Both the position numbers and the translations under genes were made by a program. A model generated the notes under the pieces. The model saw only the letters and a list, made by a program, of their open reading frames with translations, made no database searches and had not been told where the DNA came from. A stretch of 64,000 bases of DNA from Sabellastarte sp. h YS-2021. Its lineage: Eukaryota > Annelida > Polychaeta > Sabellida > Sabellidae. Shown piece after piece: positions 53,241 to 63,769 of the stretch (position 1 is the stretch's first letter; each line of letters starts with the position of its first letter). The stretch lies in the NCBI GenBank assembly GCA_964017235.1, contig OZ024932.1:82215451-82279450 (forward strand). Direction: 5' to 3'.

Positions 53241-54086
53241 CTGAATGAAAAATACAGAGAACTAGGTTAACCCTGTTGCCAAAAATGGAACAATATTCAA
53301 CTGTACCAAAGCAAATGCTAGGATAAAGAGCTTGCGGACAGTTGAAGCTGAAAAAACAAATACCACAGGTGTTCACAATGACCTCGTACATGATATTTTA
53401 AACACTGTATTTCAATATACCAAGAGTTTTAATTCCTGTGTGCTGAAGGAAAGTACATTAACCATACAGGGTTGCCGAGTGCTAGTTGAAAGCCACAGCA
53501 CTGATGAAAACACTTTGTTGTTGATTGCTACTCTCCTCAAAGGATTAAGTATTGATCCAGATTCAAAAGGATGACATCCACAAGAATAGCAGGTGGAGCT
53601 TTTGTGTGAAAAAATAGTGGTTTGACAGTAATAAATGCACACCTGCTTAATTGTTGGTGACAGTGTATCATCTCAGTCAGTTGTTGACGATTTTTTGCAT
53701 TATTCAAAAGTCAATTTTATATATATATCTGAATCTTCATATGCTTTTAAAACATTAAGGCAATTTTATTCAATAAATTGATAGAATTGTTCACAACTTT
53801 TTGCTTTTGTTTACGTTTACCACCATATTTTTACATAGTGAGCATTTTGGCTGATGCTAAATGTCGGAAACTTGAAATTCTTGCAGGATTGTCATAAACT
53901 TTATCCTGAGAAGTGTTAAATGGTACAATGAATAATAATGACTAAAAATCGGCAATTTATCAACAATTAAAATTTGGAGCTATTCCCAGTACCAGTGACA
54001 AATAAATTAATGCCAGTATTCTGGATTTTAGGAATGACAAAACACCCTGGAAAAATTTTCTATGTACAATATGGTAATGTATATGT
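53241..54086. other. Intron, nothing recognised
   Basis: Short open frames exist (53332-53574 plus, 53412-53642 minus) but show no family resemblance or splice-like context. Confidence 0.4.
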
Positions 54087-55379
54087 CAGAGATGTTGCCA
54101 GCTTCTGATGAAAGGGGGGAATTCCCCCCTTAGTCTAAACAAGGGTGCAGTGGCTGGCTTTCTGCCAACCACAGAGTTGAATCTTAGGACAGCACTGGGT
54201 GTTGAAATCTGTGAACTCGGCCATATTATCGCCCGCATTTGGAAATCGCATTCGAGATGGGCATTTGTAGTGACGTGATGTGAAAGGTTAAAAAATATAA
54301 AGGGTCTGTACAGTACCGTAGATGCGCAGTTTGAAATTTGATTTTGAAGTGAGAAGACATATTTCTTTTTTTTTAGCATGGATAAACGTGTTATAAAATA
54401 AGATTATGTAGCAAACTGGTTTATTTTGTAAATATAAAACAATTTGGAAGACATAATTAAAGTCTTAGTATATAGATATTTTACAGAAGCAAATTGTAAC
54501 TATTTTAATAAAATATTCATGCGATAGCCATAATGAGTGATAATAGGGAGTCATAGGTTATGCTGTATTTTACCGATGAAGTATTTCGTCGTTTAGCCAA
54601 TAAGAAGCGAAGACACATCCGTGTTATGTTAGACTGTAGAATAAAATAAGATTAGCGAACTGGTTTATTTTGTAAATATACTGTAAAACAATTTGGAAGA
54701 CAACTTCTTCTAAACTAAGAAAAGGATTGACAGAAAAAATGAAATCACGTGATAACTTCTAGGAAATGGGAACCCAAAGCGCCTTCGAGTGGTTGAATGT
54801 AGAACTACGGAGTTGTGCATATTTTCATTGTCTCTGCCAGATGTGTCCTCGATTCTGATTGGCTAAATGAAAAATGTCTAGTACTACCATGACGTCACTT
54901 CATTCATTAATTTATTTGCGGTTTATTTGTTTGACAAATATTTGAGTACACGTAGATGCGCAGACAACAATTTTACATTAACAGTGACTGCGTGATAAAC
55001 CAGCAGACGAATAAATTAATTGGGGTTTCACCTCTAGAAACCAGCAGACGAAACCGTTAAAAAAGACTCGTTCGAGTAGACCACTACAATGGGTAACACA
55101 ATAGTTTCTAGGACATACGGGACCTTACAGAAAGCCAGACGTAGTGCTAGACAAGGTTTTTACTTTATAAAACATAACTGAATAAAAGCATTAAAAATCT
55201 TCAAAATGGCAGAGTGTATACTATACACCTTAATGTACAGATATGTGAACAAATATGATGCAGAATTTGATATTTAAGGGCTTAAACGGCCAATTTAAAA
55301 TTGCGGCCACAACCCAGTACATAACTCGAATCAAAGATTCGACTAAAAAGGGGGGGGGGAGGGATTTCAAAAATAACAA

Positions 55380-55940
55380 GACCACTGCCGCGGTATGTAT
55401 CTCCCGCCGAGTACCGCAGGGGAAGAAATACTACATTGAAATTTTCCCCCTTTGCATAGGACACTGTTGTACCATCCTGCAGGTCGAAAATTCGCTTGAA
55501 ACCGCTCTATCTGTTATGCTTTTCGAGATATTGATACTTTTCCATTTTCAGCAAAAATCCAAGATGGCCGCCGAAAGTGGCGAAAAATGAAATTTTTCCC
55601 CTTTGGACAGGACACTCTTGTATCACCCTGCAAGTGAAAAATTTGCTCAAAATCGCTCTATCTCTTACGGTTTTCGAGATATTGACACTTTTCTATTTTC
55701 CGCAAAAATCCAAAAAGGCCGCCAAAAGTGGCGAAAATTGATATTTTACCCCTTTGCACAGGACATTCTTGTACTACCGTGCAGGTCAAAAATTCGCTCG
55801 AAATTGCTCTATCTCTTATGGTTTTCGAGATATTCACACTTTTTCATTTTTTTCCGCTAAAATCCAAGAAGGCCGCCAAAAGTGGCGAAAATTGAAATCT
55901 TTCCCCTTTGCATAGGACACTTTTGTACTACCCTGAAGGT
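55380..55940 (+). repeat. 152-bp tandem array
   Basis: Three to four monomers share CGAAATTGCTCTATCTCTTA, GGTTTTCGAGATATT, GGCCGCCAAAAGTGGCGAAA and CCCCTTTGCATAGGACA. Spacing is 151-154 bases. It is a distant relative of the 168-bp family. Confidence 0.8.
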
Positions 55941-56209
55941 CTAAATGCAATAGTTTTCAAGTTACAAGTGATTTCACTCATGATGGAAGTTAGTGAAAAA
56001 TCCAAAAGTAGCTATTACTCACTTATCTATTGAGATAAACACCCAAGTTACTCACCATGTTGTTGCTGTGGGAAAAAGTAGGTGAATAACATATTTTAAC
56101 AAAATGCTCTAAATACAATACTTTTCAAGTTATAATCGATTTAGTGCATGATTTCATTAATTTTAATGCATTAAAAATTATTTTAATAATTCATAAAAAA
56201 ACTTTAGCA

Positions 56210-58690
56210 TGTGAAATATCTCCAAAATGTAGGTGAATGAGTTATTTGAGAAATACTGGCTATCTGCAATACTTTTTGTGATAATAGGCAATTACTCATT
56301 TTGAGTAGGTGAGTAATTAGATATGGATCTGAAAATTCACTAATTGAAAGTTCTCCCAAAATATAGGTGAAGTGAGTTATTTGAAAAATACTGGCTATCT
56401 GCAATACTTTTAGAGATAATTCGCATTTACTCATTTTGAGTAGGTGAGTAATTAGCTACAGGTTTGGAACTTCACCATGTGAAAGCTCTTCCAAAAGTAG
56501 ATGAATGAGTTATTTGATAAAAATTGGGTACCCACAATACTTTTAGAGATAATTAGCATTTACTCATTTTGAGTAGGTGAGTAATTACCTACGAGTCTGA
56601 AACTTCACCATGTGAAAGCTCTTTCAAAAGTAGATGAATGAGTTATTTGAGAAAAATTGGCTATCTGCAATACTTTTAGAGATAATTCGCATTTACTCAT
56701 TTTGAGTAGGCGAGTAATTAGCTATGGGTCTGAAACTTCACCATGTGAAAGCTCTTCCAAAAGTAAATGAATGAGTTATTTGAGAAAAAATGGCTATCTG
56801 CAATACTTTTAGAGATATTTAACATTTACTCATTTTGAGTAGGTGAGAAATTAGCTACAGGTCTCACACTTCACCAAGTGAAAGCTCTCCCAAAAGTAGA
56901 CGAATGAGTTATTTGAGAAAAATTGGCTATCTGCAATACTTTTAGAGATAATTAGCATTTACTCATTTTGAGTAGGTGAGTAATTAGCTACGGATCTGAA
57001 ACTTCACCAAGTGAAAGCTCTTCCAAAAGTAGGTGAATGAGTTATTTGAGAAAAATTGGCTATCTGCAATACTTTTAGAGAGAATTCGCATTTACTCATT
57101 TTGAGTAGGTGAGTAATTAGCTATGGGTCTGAAACTTCACCATGTGAAAGCTCTTCCAAAAGTAGATGAATGAGTTATTTGAGAAAAATTGGCTATCTGC
57201 AATACTTTTAGAGATAATTAGCATTTACTCATTTTGAGTAGGTGAGTAATTAGCTATGGGTCTGAAACTTCACCATGTGAAAGCTCTTCCAAAAGTAGAT
57301 GAATGAGTTATTTGAGAAAAATTGGCTATCTGCAATACTTTTAGAGATAATTCGAATTTACTCATTTTGAGTAGGCGGGTAATTAGCTATGGGTCTGAAA
57401 CTTCACCATGTGAAAGCTCTTCCAAAAGTAAATGAATGAGTTATTTGAGAAAAATTGGCTATCTGCAATACTTTTCGAGATATTTAGCATTTACTCATTT
57501 TGAGTAGGTGAGAACAGGTCTGACACTTCACCAAGTGAAAGCTCTCGCAAAAGTAGGTGAATGAGTTATTTGAGAAAAATTGGCTATCTTCTATACTTTT
57601 AGAGATAATTCGCATTTACTCATTTTGAGTAGGTGAGAAATTAGCTAGGGGTCTGAAACCTCACTAAGTGAAAGCTCTTCCAAAAGTATATGAATGAGTT
57701 ATTTGAGAAAAATTGGCTATCTGCAATACTTTTAGACATAATTAGCATTTACTCATTTTGAGTAGGCGAGTAAGTAGCTATGGGTCTGAAACTTCACAAT
57801 GTGAAAGCTCTTCCAAAAGTAGGTGAATGAGTTATTTGAGAAAAATTGGCTATCTGCAATACTTTTAGAGAAAATTAGCATTTACTCATTTTGAGTAGGT
57901 GAGTAATTAGCTATGGGTCTGAAACTTCACCATGTGAAAGCTCTTCCAAAAGTAGATGAATGAGTTATTTGAGAAAAATTGGCTATCTGCAATACTTTTA
58001 GAGATAATTAGCCTTTACTCATTTTGAGTAGGTGAGTAATTAGCTACGGGTCTGAAACTTCACCAAGTGAAAGCTCTCCCAAAAGTAGGTGAGAAAAATT
58101 GGCTATCTGCAATACTTTTCGAGATATTTAGCATTTACTCATTTTGAGTAGGTGAGAAATTAGCTACAGGTCTGACACTTCACCAAGTGAAAGCTCTCGC
58201 AAAAGTAGGTGAATGAGTTATTTGAGAAAAATTGGCTATCTTCTATACTTTTAGAGATAATTCACATTTACTCATTTTGAGTAGGTGAGTAATTAGCTAC
58301 GGGTCTGAAACTTCACCAAGTGAAAGCTCTCCCAAAAGTAGGTGAATGAATTATTTGAGAAAAATTGGCTATCTGCAATACTTTTAGAGATAATTCGCAT
58401 TTACTCATTTTGAGTAGGTGAGTAATTAGCTATGGGTCTGAAACTTCACCATGTGAAGCTCTTCCAAAAGTATATGAATGAGTTATTTGAGAAAAATTGG
58501 CTATCTGCAATACTTTTAGACATAATTAGCATTTACTCATTTTGAGTAGGTGAGTAACTAGCTACGCATCTGAAACTTAACCAAGTGAAAGCTCTCCCAA
58601 AAGTAGGTGAATGAGTTATTTGAGAAAAAATGGCTACCTGCAATACTTTTAGAGATAATTCGCATTTACTCATTTTGAGTAGGTGAGTAA
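56210..58690 (+). repeat. 133-bp satellite array, about 18-19 copies
   Basis: It is the same family as 22450-24823, with variants such as CAAAAGTAGATGAATGAG. Two units near 57510 and 58095 carry short internal deletions. Confidence 0.93.
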
Positions 58691-58839
58691 GTAGGCCAAA
58701 GTTCACCAAACCATTTTCCCCTTAGCATAGGATACTCTAGTACTACCCTGTGGTTCAAAAATTTGCTCGAAATTTCTCTATCTCTTACAGTTTGAGAGAT
58801 ATTTCTGATTTTTCACATTTTCACTAAAAGTAGCAATAA

Positions 58840-60030
58840 AGTAGCCATTACTCACTTGTACATTGAGCAACAGTTGTGAAGCTTAAATATGTTACAGTTC
58901 ACAAAAAAGTACATGAACAACATATTTGAGAGAAATTGTGTAGCTGCAATACTTTTGAAGATATAAGCCATTTACTCATTATGGTTATTATTAAAAATTG
59001 GAAAAGTAGCTATTACTCACTTAGCTATGGAGATACACTTCCAAATTACTGACCATGTTGTAGCTGTGGAGAAAGTAGCTGAACATCATATTGGAACAAA
59101 ATTGTGTAGCTGCAATACTTTTGAAGATATAAGCCATTTACTCATTGACAGTTATAAGTCATATAATTATATTAGGTAAAAGCGCTATTACTCACTCAAA
59201 AGTAGGCCAAAGTTCACCAAACTTTTTCCCCCTTAGCAATAGGATACTCTAGTACTACCCTGTGGGTCAAAAATTTGCTCGAAATTGCTCTATATCTTAC
59301 AGTTTGAGAGATATTTCTGATTTTTCACATTTTCACTAAAAGTAGCAATAAAGTAGCCATTACTCACTTGTACATTGAGCAACAGTTGTGAAGCTTAAAT
59401 ATGTTACAGTTCACAAAAAAGTACATGAACAACATATTTGAGAGAAATTGTGTAGCTGCAATACTTTTGAAGATATAAGCAATTTACTCATTATGGTTGT
59501 CATTAAAAACTGAAAAAGTAGGTATTACTCACTTAGCTACGGAGATACACTTCCAAACTACTGACCATGTTGTAGCAGAGGAGAAAGTAGCCGAACAACA
59601 TATTGGAACAAAATTGTGTAGCTGCAATACTTTTGAAGATATAAGCCATTTACTCATTATGGTTATCATTAAAAATTGAAAAAGTAGCTATTACTCACTT
59701 AGCTATGGAGATACACTTGCAAACTACTGACCATGTTGTAGCTGTGGAGAAAGTAGCTGAACAACATATTGGAACAAAATTGTGTAGCTGCAATACTTAT
59801 GAAGATATAAGCCATTTACTCATTATGGTTATAATTAAAAATTGACAAAGTAGCTATTACTCACTTAGCTATGGAGATACACTTCCAAACTACTGACCAT
59901 GTTGTAGCTGTGGAGAAAGTAGCTGAACAACATATTAGAACAAAATACTGTAAATGCAATAGTTTCAGAGTTATAAGCCATATAATTATATTAGCTAAAA
60001 TAGCTATTACTCACTCAAAAGTAGGCCAAA
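58840..60030 (+). repeat. 166-bp satellite array, about seven copies
   Basis: Monomers share AAAGTAGCTATTACTCACTT, ACTGACCATGTTGTAGC, AACAACATATTGGAACAAAA and TTTTGAAGATATAAGCCATT. Spacing at ATAAGCC is 166 bases. Two copies of a longer unit start at AGTAGGCCAAAGTTCACC (58693 and 59203). Confidence 0.88.
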
Positions 60031-60183
60031 GTTCACCAAACCCCAAAAATATTGAAGAGCAAAAAAATTCATTAGGACTTGTGATTTACCAAAAATGTGT
60101 AACTGTAGTAGTTTCAGAGAAAACTGCGTGACACACGCACGCACGCACGCACGCACATACACACGCACATAGTGCAAATTATG

Positions 60184-60212
60184 ATCTCCCACCGGCGAGC
60201 CGGGCGGGAGAT
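60184..60212 (+). other. Terminal hairpin
   Basis: ATCTCCC and GGGAGAT outer arms, with CCGGC pairing to GCCGG inside and a small bulge. Confidence 0.75.
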
Positions 60213-60320
60213 AAAAAGCGGGATCCGATCCTCGATGGAAATATTTCCAGAGATTATCAAACTTTAATACATATTACGACCTAACCGTGTCATACATTGT
60301 TATCTGACACAAACTGAAAC

Positions 60321-60656
60321 TCATATAATATAATGTAATGCATATTGGACATCTGGAGTTGTGGAAACAGATGCAGAAGTTTGGATATCTGGAGTTGTGG
60401 AAACAGATGCAGAAGTTTGGATAACTGGAGTTGTGGAAACAGATGCAGAAGTTTGGATATCTGGAGTTGTGACAACTGGAGGCAAAGTGCACTGGTTACT
60501 GTCATTGCCTTTACCCTGTTCAGAGTCCTTACTGATTACTGAACTGCTAGCATTATTGCTTCCATCTGTGTTGCACACCTTGGGTTTGAAGAAATGATTA
60601 ATTGATGTATTACCTAAACATCTCTTCTGATTTATTTTAATTTCATTTGCATCCAT
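60321..60656 (-). other. Unassigned ORF with PIP-box-like start and 36-bp repeats
   Basis: This 111-codon frame begins MDANEIKINQKRCLGNTSIN followed by HFFKPK, then a Ser/Asn-rich stretch, then three to four 12-residue repeats (TPDIQTSASVST) from a 36-bp minisatellite at 60347-60478. SINHFFKPK-type starts are seen at the N-termini of some hAT/TTF-type transposases and in PCNA-interacting proteins. A CCAAT-type box (CTGATTGGATG) lies upstream near 60735. It may be a transposase 5' exon or remnant; function is unknown. Confidence 0.35.
60347..60478. repeat. 36-bp minisatellite
   Basis: About 3.6 near-identical copies of a 36-base unit (GGATATCTGGAGTTGTGG, then AAACAGATGCAGAAGTTT). It is in frame with the ORF at 60656-60321. 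Confidence 0.92.
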
Positions 60657-61022
60657 ATTTATCCTTTAAACGTCTACCATATAACCACAATAATTTTGTC
60701 TGCTACCAAAGACGTCTGTGTCCTCAATTCTGATTGGATGAGAATTAGAACACACAGGGGTCACATCTCGACCAATAAAAAAATTCCTCACAATTGAGTT
60801 CACACATGTGCATTGACAACTCTTTGTGTCATCGAGCGATAATACAGCAAATATTTAGTGTATCTTAAGGTCGTGTAAGCTTAAAGCTATTCTCTTTACG
60901 CATTGGGTCCCTGCATTTGCTTGTAGTAAACCTCTAATATACTGCGCTGTAGTTTCGAGATCACATGAGATTTTAAAAAAATTACGAGATTCTCGCAATC
61001 GCGCAGTCTGGCAACATCTCTG

Positions 61023-61489
61023 TATATTAATGAACTGCAAGGCCAAAAAGTCCCACCTAGTGTATGCAATCCCACTTTTTGTTACAGGGTTTAAACTATG
61101 TCTTCTGAAAAATTTGCAGTTTGACAGATAAGCATTTTAGGAATTGTATGGGATTTCTCTTGAATGAAAAATTACATTACATGTAGAATTGATCTTTTTC
61201 TCTATTATCTGATTTGTTACTTCATATTACTAACAGCCCTTTCTGTGATGGCAGACATAAATATACAACAAAGAATTTTGTAAAATATTTAGCAAAAGTC
61301 TAGAAATCTAAAGTTCACCATAATAAGCTGTGTAGCATAGCAAATTACATTTTGTCAATATGCTGTTTCATAAATTTGAGGTTATGCACATTATAAATTT
61401 TAAACAAATTTGGTATTAAATTTACTTAATAAATGTTTTATATTACATGATTTTATGGGAATTGGTTACATCACACCATGGATATTTAC
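61023..61489. other. Intron, nothing recognised
   Basis: AT-rich intron sequence next to exon 61490-61615; no repeat or gene is identified. Confidence 0.4.
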
Positions 61490-61615
61490 CCTGAAAACGT
61501 GCAAAGCCGAGATTCTCTCCCCTAAAACTCTTCACAAATTTGATACCATAGACTATGATGGGTCTTCTTAGTAAGTGGGCCAGTGCAAAGATGTGCACCT
61601 GTTCTAGTGATGAAC
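61490..61615 (-). CDS. ZRANB1: ZRANB1/TRABID-like deubiquitinase, internal OTU exon
   Basis: It encodes SSLEQVHIFALAHLLRRPII, then VYGIKFVKSFRGENLGFARF and QG. This corresponds to the central OTU-fold strand and helix segment of TRABID (SLEQ..IF.LAH.LRRPIIVYG is strongly conserved in the family). The acceptor is TGTCTTTCAG before GTTCATCACTAG. The donor is CAGG before GTAAATATCC. Phases match both neighbours (one base left at each junction). It is 126 bp long. Confidence 0.93.
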
Positions 61616-61934
61616 CTGAAAGACAGTAAAGCACATGTCACTCAACAAGTTCCAAGTCAATGCCTATATCTAGCCACAACCCACATTTGAAAGCTCTGGC
61701 TAAATTTGCCTTATTTAATAAACTTAACTACTATTCACATAAAAAAACTAGAAAGGTGTTCACTTTTCCATATGTTTAACCACAACGCTTTTAGCTTTTG
61801 TTTTCTGACTAGAAATGTATATGGTTTAGCATCAACAAGGCTGACAGTTAAGTCCTCATTCCATCTATATTACTGCTAAATCTTGTTATGACATCTTCTC
61901 TGGTCATAAATTTTTATCAGTATTCTCACTTAGT

Positions 61935-62175
61935 CACCTGTCTGGCTGATTTACCTGTATTTATCTATTCCCACTTACTCACCTGTCTGGCTGTTAGTAT
62001 GTACCAAAGTGTCTATTCCTACTTACTCACCTGTCTGGCTGTCAGTATATACCAGAGTGTCTGTTCCCACTTACTCACCTGTCTGGCTGTCAGCATGTAC
62101 CAGAGTGTTTATTCCCACTTACTCAGTTGGCTGACTGTCTGTATGTACTTGAGTGTCAATTCCCGCTGACTCACC
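61935..62175 (-). repeat. 48-bp minisatellite that repeats the splice donor
   Basis: Units spaced exactly 48 bases (45 for the farthest) start at the genuine donor of exon 62175-62293 and run into the intron. Each unit on the sense strand has CAGCCAGACAG followed by GTGAGTAAGTGGG. Candidate donor boundaries are at 62175 (genuine), 62127 (GT lost, reads ACTGAGT), 62079, 62031 and 61983 (all GTGAGTAAG) and 61938 (GTGACTAAG). Confidence 0.9.
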
Positions 62176-62293
62176 TGGCTGGCTGGCCAGACTGAGGAGA
62201 ATGGACCAGTCCTGCTGCCACTGACTCTCATCCAGACTGAACTGCATGGACTCTGCCTGCAGAGCCTCGCACTCTTTCCATCTGGGGTAGAAC
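62175..62293 (-). CDS. ZRANB1: ZRANB1/TRABID-like deubiquitinase, OTU exon after catalytic Cys
   Basis: It encodes FYPRWKECEALQAESMQFSL, then DESQWQQDWSILLSLASQP and the first base of Gly. The FY.RW...E...SF.L...QWQ.DW..ILSLASQPG pattern is that of the TRABID OTU domain. The acceptor is CTTTCACTCAG before GTTCTACC. The donor is CAGCCAG before GTGAGTCAG. Phases fit both neighbours. It is unusual in being flanked by tandem copies of both of its splice sites. The next exon starts 559 bp downstream. Confidence 0.92.
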
Positions 62294-62482
62294 CTGAGTG
62301 AAAGGTGGAAAGGTGTTTTAGTTAATGGGATATCATGTCACAATCAGTACATTTTACAGCTAATTTCACCACTGCCAGTACTTCAGGCAGAACCTGAGTG
62401 AATGGTGGTACAATCAATCAGGGTCAATGTCACTTTCAACCCATTTAAAACCCCCAGTTATTCCTCCGGAGTAAAACCTGAG
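62294..62482 (-). repeat. Triplicated splice-acceptor segment
   Basis: The sense-strand text CACTTTCACTCAG before GTTYTAC occurs three times: at the genuine acceptor (62293/62294), at 62393/62394 (CCATTCACTCAGGTTCTGCC) and at 62477/62478 (CCACTTTTCACTCAGGTTTT). Spacings are 100 and 84 bases. Confidence 0.75.
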
Positions 62483-62541
62483 TGAAAAGTGGTAAAATTA
62501 ATCAATTAATTTTCACATACAATTTCACAATACACACTCAC

Positions 62542-62740
62542 ATATTAGCTCCCTCCACAAGACTGTCTGCCAGTGCCCTCCGTAGTGTGTTGTCTCTGTC
62601 AAATACACCCCAGGATGCCTGTAACACTGAGTCCAGTAGACAATCACCCGCTGTCCTGTTCCATAATGCATACAGCCGACTACCCAGCCTCTCCGTGATC
62701 TCAATGCTCCAGTTGATCACTGGCTCCTCCTCCTCTAGTT
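62542..62740 (-). CDS. ZRANB1: ZRANB1/TRABID-like deubiquitinase, catalytic Cys exon
   Basis: It encodes LEEEEPVINWSIEITERLGS, then RLYALWNRTAGDCLLDSVLQ, ASWGVFDRDNTLRRALADSL and VEGAN. NRTAGDCLLDSVLQA is the signature around the catalytic cysteine of TRABID (Cys443 in the human protein). The donor is GCTAATAT before GTGAGTGTG, leaving two bases completed by the next exon. I take the acceptor at TATATCTAG (62741); an alternative AG lies six bases inside. The upstream NZF zinc fingers and ankyrin repeats are not in the window, so the 5' half of the gene lies beyond 64000. Confidence 0.92.
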
Positions 62741-63769
62741 CTAGATATACACAACAAATCATTTACTACACATACTCTCCATTTATCTTCTTTTCCTGGC
62801 ATGAAAGATACAGGGGACTTTTGCTAAACTAGGAGGTATTTTAAAATATTTTCTAGGGCAACAGTTGACATAAATATGAGAATATGTCTCACTAACATGC
62901 ATAAAAGATGCTACCAGCCTCTACATTTATTTTCTGGCTTCTGTTCCTCTTCCAGTTCCAGCATAGATTTATTACAACAGCAAATTTTATTATGCCTTGT
63001 AACAACTTATTTTGTATCAACGACTTATTTTGTATTACCTGACTTATTTTGTATCAATTTTTGACTTATTTCGTATTACCGACTTATTTTGTAGTAAAAT
63101 TGCCTTATTTTGTATTACCTGGCCGACTTATTTCGTACCAACAGCTGACTTAATATGTTACAAAACGGTGGGCAGAATTTTGGCAAGATTTCAGGGTGAT
63201 ACAAAATAAGTCGATAATACAAAACAAGCTGCTCTATAATTTCAATTTACCTTTTATAGTGGCTTGTCTCCATCAAAGGATGGACTCAAATGAATTTAAT
63301 CCTTACTGGATTCAATCTTGTAGTCCATTTACCATTCGCCTGATAGTAATTCTTATTTACAGCACTAACATTCAACAGAGATATAGTTAATTAGACTAGT
63401 CAGTAGTATATTGAAAATTATATCTGCATCTGTAAATGAACTTGAGTTTGGTGTTAAATCTTGGACTGGAATATATTTGTATAAGTATAAATCCCCTTGT
63501 TGAGTCAGATAAAGTTTACATAGAGCTCAGATTTGGTTTATTGATAGTAACACTAGAATAAAAAGGTTAAAATGCTGCAACTGGTTGCAACAAACATGTT
63601 GTTTCCCAATAAAAAATAGCAGAGATGTTAAAATATACACTTTGTACACTCAAGAAACATCTGCCTAAATATTATATTCATGGTCTACATAACAGAGTAA
63701 AAGTTATAGGGAGCATTGATGTAAGACTATGAAATTGAACAATATACCTGTCCCCCGGCCAATGTTCAT
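62741..63769. other. Upstream intron, no exon recognised
   Basis: No TRABID zinc-finger or ankyrin coding text was found on the minus strand. Between 62995 and 63140 the string GACTTATTTTGTAT and variants recur about six times, a loose short-period repeat. The inverse AATACAAAACAAG / ACAAAATAAGTC appears at 63196-63228. Confidence 0.45.

Larger units (their letters stand above)
55370..60212 (+). mobile_element. Helentron-like composite with three arrays
   Basis: The left part has CCACTGCCGCGGTATGTATC then TCCCGCCGAG, also seen near 22380. Next are a 152-bp array (55380-55940), a 155-type remnant (55940-56200), a 133-bp array (56210-58690), a 166-bp array (58840-60030), a CGCA microsatellite (60133-60160) and a hairpin. 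ATCTCCCGCC near the left end is inverted to the right arm of the hairpin (GGCGGGAGAT). The left boundary is approximate. No transposition protein is encoded. Confidence 0.55.
54087..61022. mobile_element. Candidate hAT-like transposon containing a satellite element
   Basis: CAGAGATGTTGCCAG at 54087-54101 is exactly inverted at 61008-61022. An open frame that could be a hAT-type transposase N-terminus (60656-60321) points inward from the right end. A Helentron-like composite (55370-60212) would have been inserted into its middle. I could not find a clean 8-bp target duplication (GTATATGT against TATATTAA) nor the transposase core, so this is tentative. A segment of about 80 bp is duplicated at 54380-54465 and 54625-54705 (AACTGGTTTATTTTGTAAAT). 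Confidence 0.35.

Noticed and set aside
53332-53574. 80-codon plus-strand frame near exon 53011-53240
   Set aside because: No recognisable domain, and it overlaps an antisense frame of similar length; treated as chance.
54120-54136. GGGGGGAATTCCCCCC palindrome as a regulatory site
   Set aside because: A single occurrence with no supporting context; noted only as part of the possible hAT left end.
60345-60597. Plus-strand frames with repeated WSCGNRCRSLD or ETDAEVW text
   Set aside because: They are produced by the 36-bp minisatellite read on the other strand and frame.
61888-62169. 93-codon plus-strand frame with repeated CLAVSMYQSVYSHLL text
   Set aside because: It is the antisense reading of the 48-bp donor minisatellite and has no gene context.
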